5,608 bases of DNA, taken from assembly GCA_902470405.1 (NCBI GenBank), contig CABRGJ010000078.1:1-5608 (forward strand), in the 5' to 3' direction. This DNA comes from an uncultured Eggerthella sp. GTDB lineage: Bacteria > Actinomycetota > Coriobacteriia > Coriobacteriales > Eggerthellaceae. The notes beneath the pieces are model-generated. The model was not told the origin of the DNA and searched no databases. It worked only from the letters and a program-made list of their open reading frames with translations. Positions 4,734 to 5,608 of the stretch are shown here, piece after piece. Made by a program: the position numbers and the translations under genes. Positions within the stretch are counted from its first letter, which is position 1; each line of letters begins with the position of its first letter.

Positions 4734-5608
4734 ATGGATTTTCCTAATCCCTCAAGATCTGCTGGAAATCTCGTTGAGAGCATTAAAGATAAACTGAGTT
4801 TCGGCTCGTCGCGCAATGTCGACCACGATGAATACGTGGAAGACGATTATGCCTACGATGAGTATGCCTACGATGAGGATTTCGATGATTATGGCGAGTA
4901 CGGTTTCGATGAATCCTATGCCACGAATAGCTACGACGATCCTTATTTGGACAGCTACACAACGCGCGATGCTTATCGTACGCGCTCGCCAAAGCTCGTC
5001 TCTTTGAACGATATCCAAAACACGACCTCTGCTTATGGGGTCATGGCATCAGAGACGGCCTCCAGCCAGGGTGTCCCGACCAGTTCTTCCGTTCCAGGGT
5101 ATCTTTCCAGCACGGCTGATACGCGGTTTTCGTCGCGTTCGACCTCGCGTGTTACCGTTGCTGCTAATTCCGCCGATGAAGACCCCACTGAAAGGTTCGG
5201 GTTCGACCGTCCTGATACGGGTTATCGTGATTTCATCTCTCCTTATCAGCGCCAGGATGCCGAGAAGACCGCTGTTATGCCCTCTACAGGTTCGACTGGT
5301 CTTGATGGCCTTTTCCCGCCGACCGATAGTGCATCGCAAGGTGCTTCTGTTGCTCCCGAGCGCGGTACGAGCATCGGCGGGCGCTTCTCCCGCAAGATCG
5401 AGATATTCGAACCAAAGAGCTTCGAAGAGGCGGTCAATATCGTTGCGATGCTTAAAGAGGGCAGTGTTGTCATCTTGAATCTGAAGTACGTGAATGCGGG
5501 ACTCTCGAAGCGTGTGCTTGATTTTGCGTTTGGAGTGGTCGCTGCGCTCGAGATGCAGATCACCTATGAAGCGCCGCAAGTGTTCTCGATCACGCAATCA
5601 GGGAAGCT
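4734..5608 (+). CDS. sepF: SepF/YlmF, FtsZ membrane-anchor protein with an unusually long linker (3' end outside window)
   Basis: SepF binds the FtsZ C-terminal peptide and the membrane, aligning FtsZ filaments and replacing FtsA in actinobacteria. The frame stays open from 4734 to the window edge (291 complete codons). Residues about 10-23 (AGNLVESIKDKLSF) look like the amphipathic membrane-targeting helix. Residues 30-82 are very rich in Asp, Glu and Tyr and include two YAYDE copies. Residues 83-218 are Ser/Thr-rich and probably disordered. The conserved SepF domain occupies about 220-290: KIEIFEPKSFEEAVNIVAMLKEG, VVILNL, then SKRVLDFAFGVVAAL. Total length will exceed 290, against about 150-200 for well-studied homologues. 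In the last third the usual glycines and the closing Pro are replaced (ALEMQITYEAPQVFSITQ). Identification rests on the central core and on the gene's place after ylmD and ylmE. Confidence 0.9.
   Translation, partial: MDFPNPSRSAGNLVESIKDKLSFGSSRNVDHDEYVEDDYAYDEYAYDEDFDDYGEYGFDESYATNSYDDPYLDSYTTRDAYRTRSPKLVSLNDIQNTTSAYGVMASETASSQGVPTSSSVPGYLSSTADTRFSSRSTSRVTVAANSADEDPTERFGFDRPDTGYRDFISPYQRQDAEKTAVMPSTGSTGLDGLFPPTDSASQGASVAPERGTSIGGRFSRKIEIFEPKSFEEAVNIVAMLKEGSVVILNLKYVNAGLSKRVLDFAFGVVAALEMQITYEAPQVFSITQSGK
4848..4877 (+). repeat. Perfect 15-base tandem duplication in sepF
   Basis: TATGCCTACGATGAG occurs twice head to tail (4848-4862 and 4863-4877), encoding YAYDE-YAYDE at residues 39-48. The identity at every third base suggests a recent in-frame duplication within an acidic, tyrosine-rich linker, and the unit is a natural site for length variation between strains. 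Confidence 0.8.

Noticed and set aside
5035..5478. 147-codon plus-strand frame within sepF
   Set aside because: It is out of frame with sepF, has an Arg/Ser/Leu-rich shadow composition and no ribosome binding site.
5049..5597. 182-codon open frame on the minus strand
   Set aside because: It lies wholly antisense to sepF, whose plus-strand frame has recognisable SepF core motifs, a start and a Shine-Dalgarno. The reverse frame is basic and low-complexity with no family motif.

Overview
This window is a compact, all-forward stretch of cell-division and cell-wall genes: the 3' end of murB, complete ftsQ, ftsZ, pgeF (ylmD) and a yggS/ylmE-type gene, and the 5' part of sepF (ylmF), which runs off the right edge. 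It corresponds to the distal end of a Gram-positive dcw cluster running into the ylmD-ylmE-sepF block. Almost all of it is coding, and no gap between genes exceeds about 120 bases. I see no RNA gene, mobile element or CRISPR array.

Organism (inference): no ftsA lies between ftsQ and ftsZ, and sepF follows. That arrangement is typical of Actinomycetota, which rely on SepF rather than FtsA to hold FtsZ at the membrane. The moderate GC content, ATC/GAT-rich codon use and protein sequences (FtsZ ending in IPDFLKRQ, a long Arg/Ser-rich FtsQ tail, a long SepF linker) make me favour a coriobacterium-like, moderate-GC actinobacterium. I cannot name the genus from the sequence alone.

Layout: 1-487 is the C-terminal half of MurB. 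426-1655 is FtsQ, whose start lies inside murB, giving a 62-base overlap. 1656-1775 is a leader with a candidate promoter, short direct repeats and a tiny ORF overlapping the ftsZ start. 1776-2915 is FtsZ. 2916-3020 holds two hairpins, the second stopping right at the pgeF ribosome binding site. 3021-3872 is PgeF. 3969-4661 is the PLP-homeostasis protein, with the best Shine-Dalgarno of the window. 4734 to the end is SepF: an N-terminal amphipathic helix, a very long D/Y- then S/T-rich linker, and a divergent SepF core.

How they work together: MurB makes UDP-MurNAc in the cytoplasm. PgeF is a quality-control enzyme for the peptide part of the same precursor. FtsZ forms the cytokinetic ring, SepF is expected to anchor it through the FtsZ C-terminal peptide, and FtsQ is the bitopic scaffold linking the ring to septal wall synthesis. 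The YggS-family protein buffers pyridoxal phosphate, the cofactor of alanine racemase and serine/glycine enzymes that feed wall precursors. I found no wholly new system. The most interesting signals are the murB/ftsQ double-coding stretch, the ftsZ leader, the ftsZ-pgeF hairpin pair and the unusual SepF.
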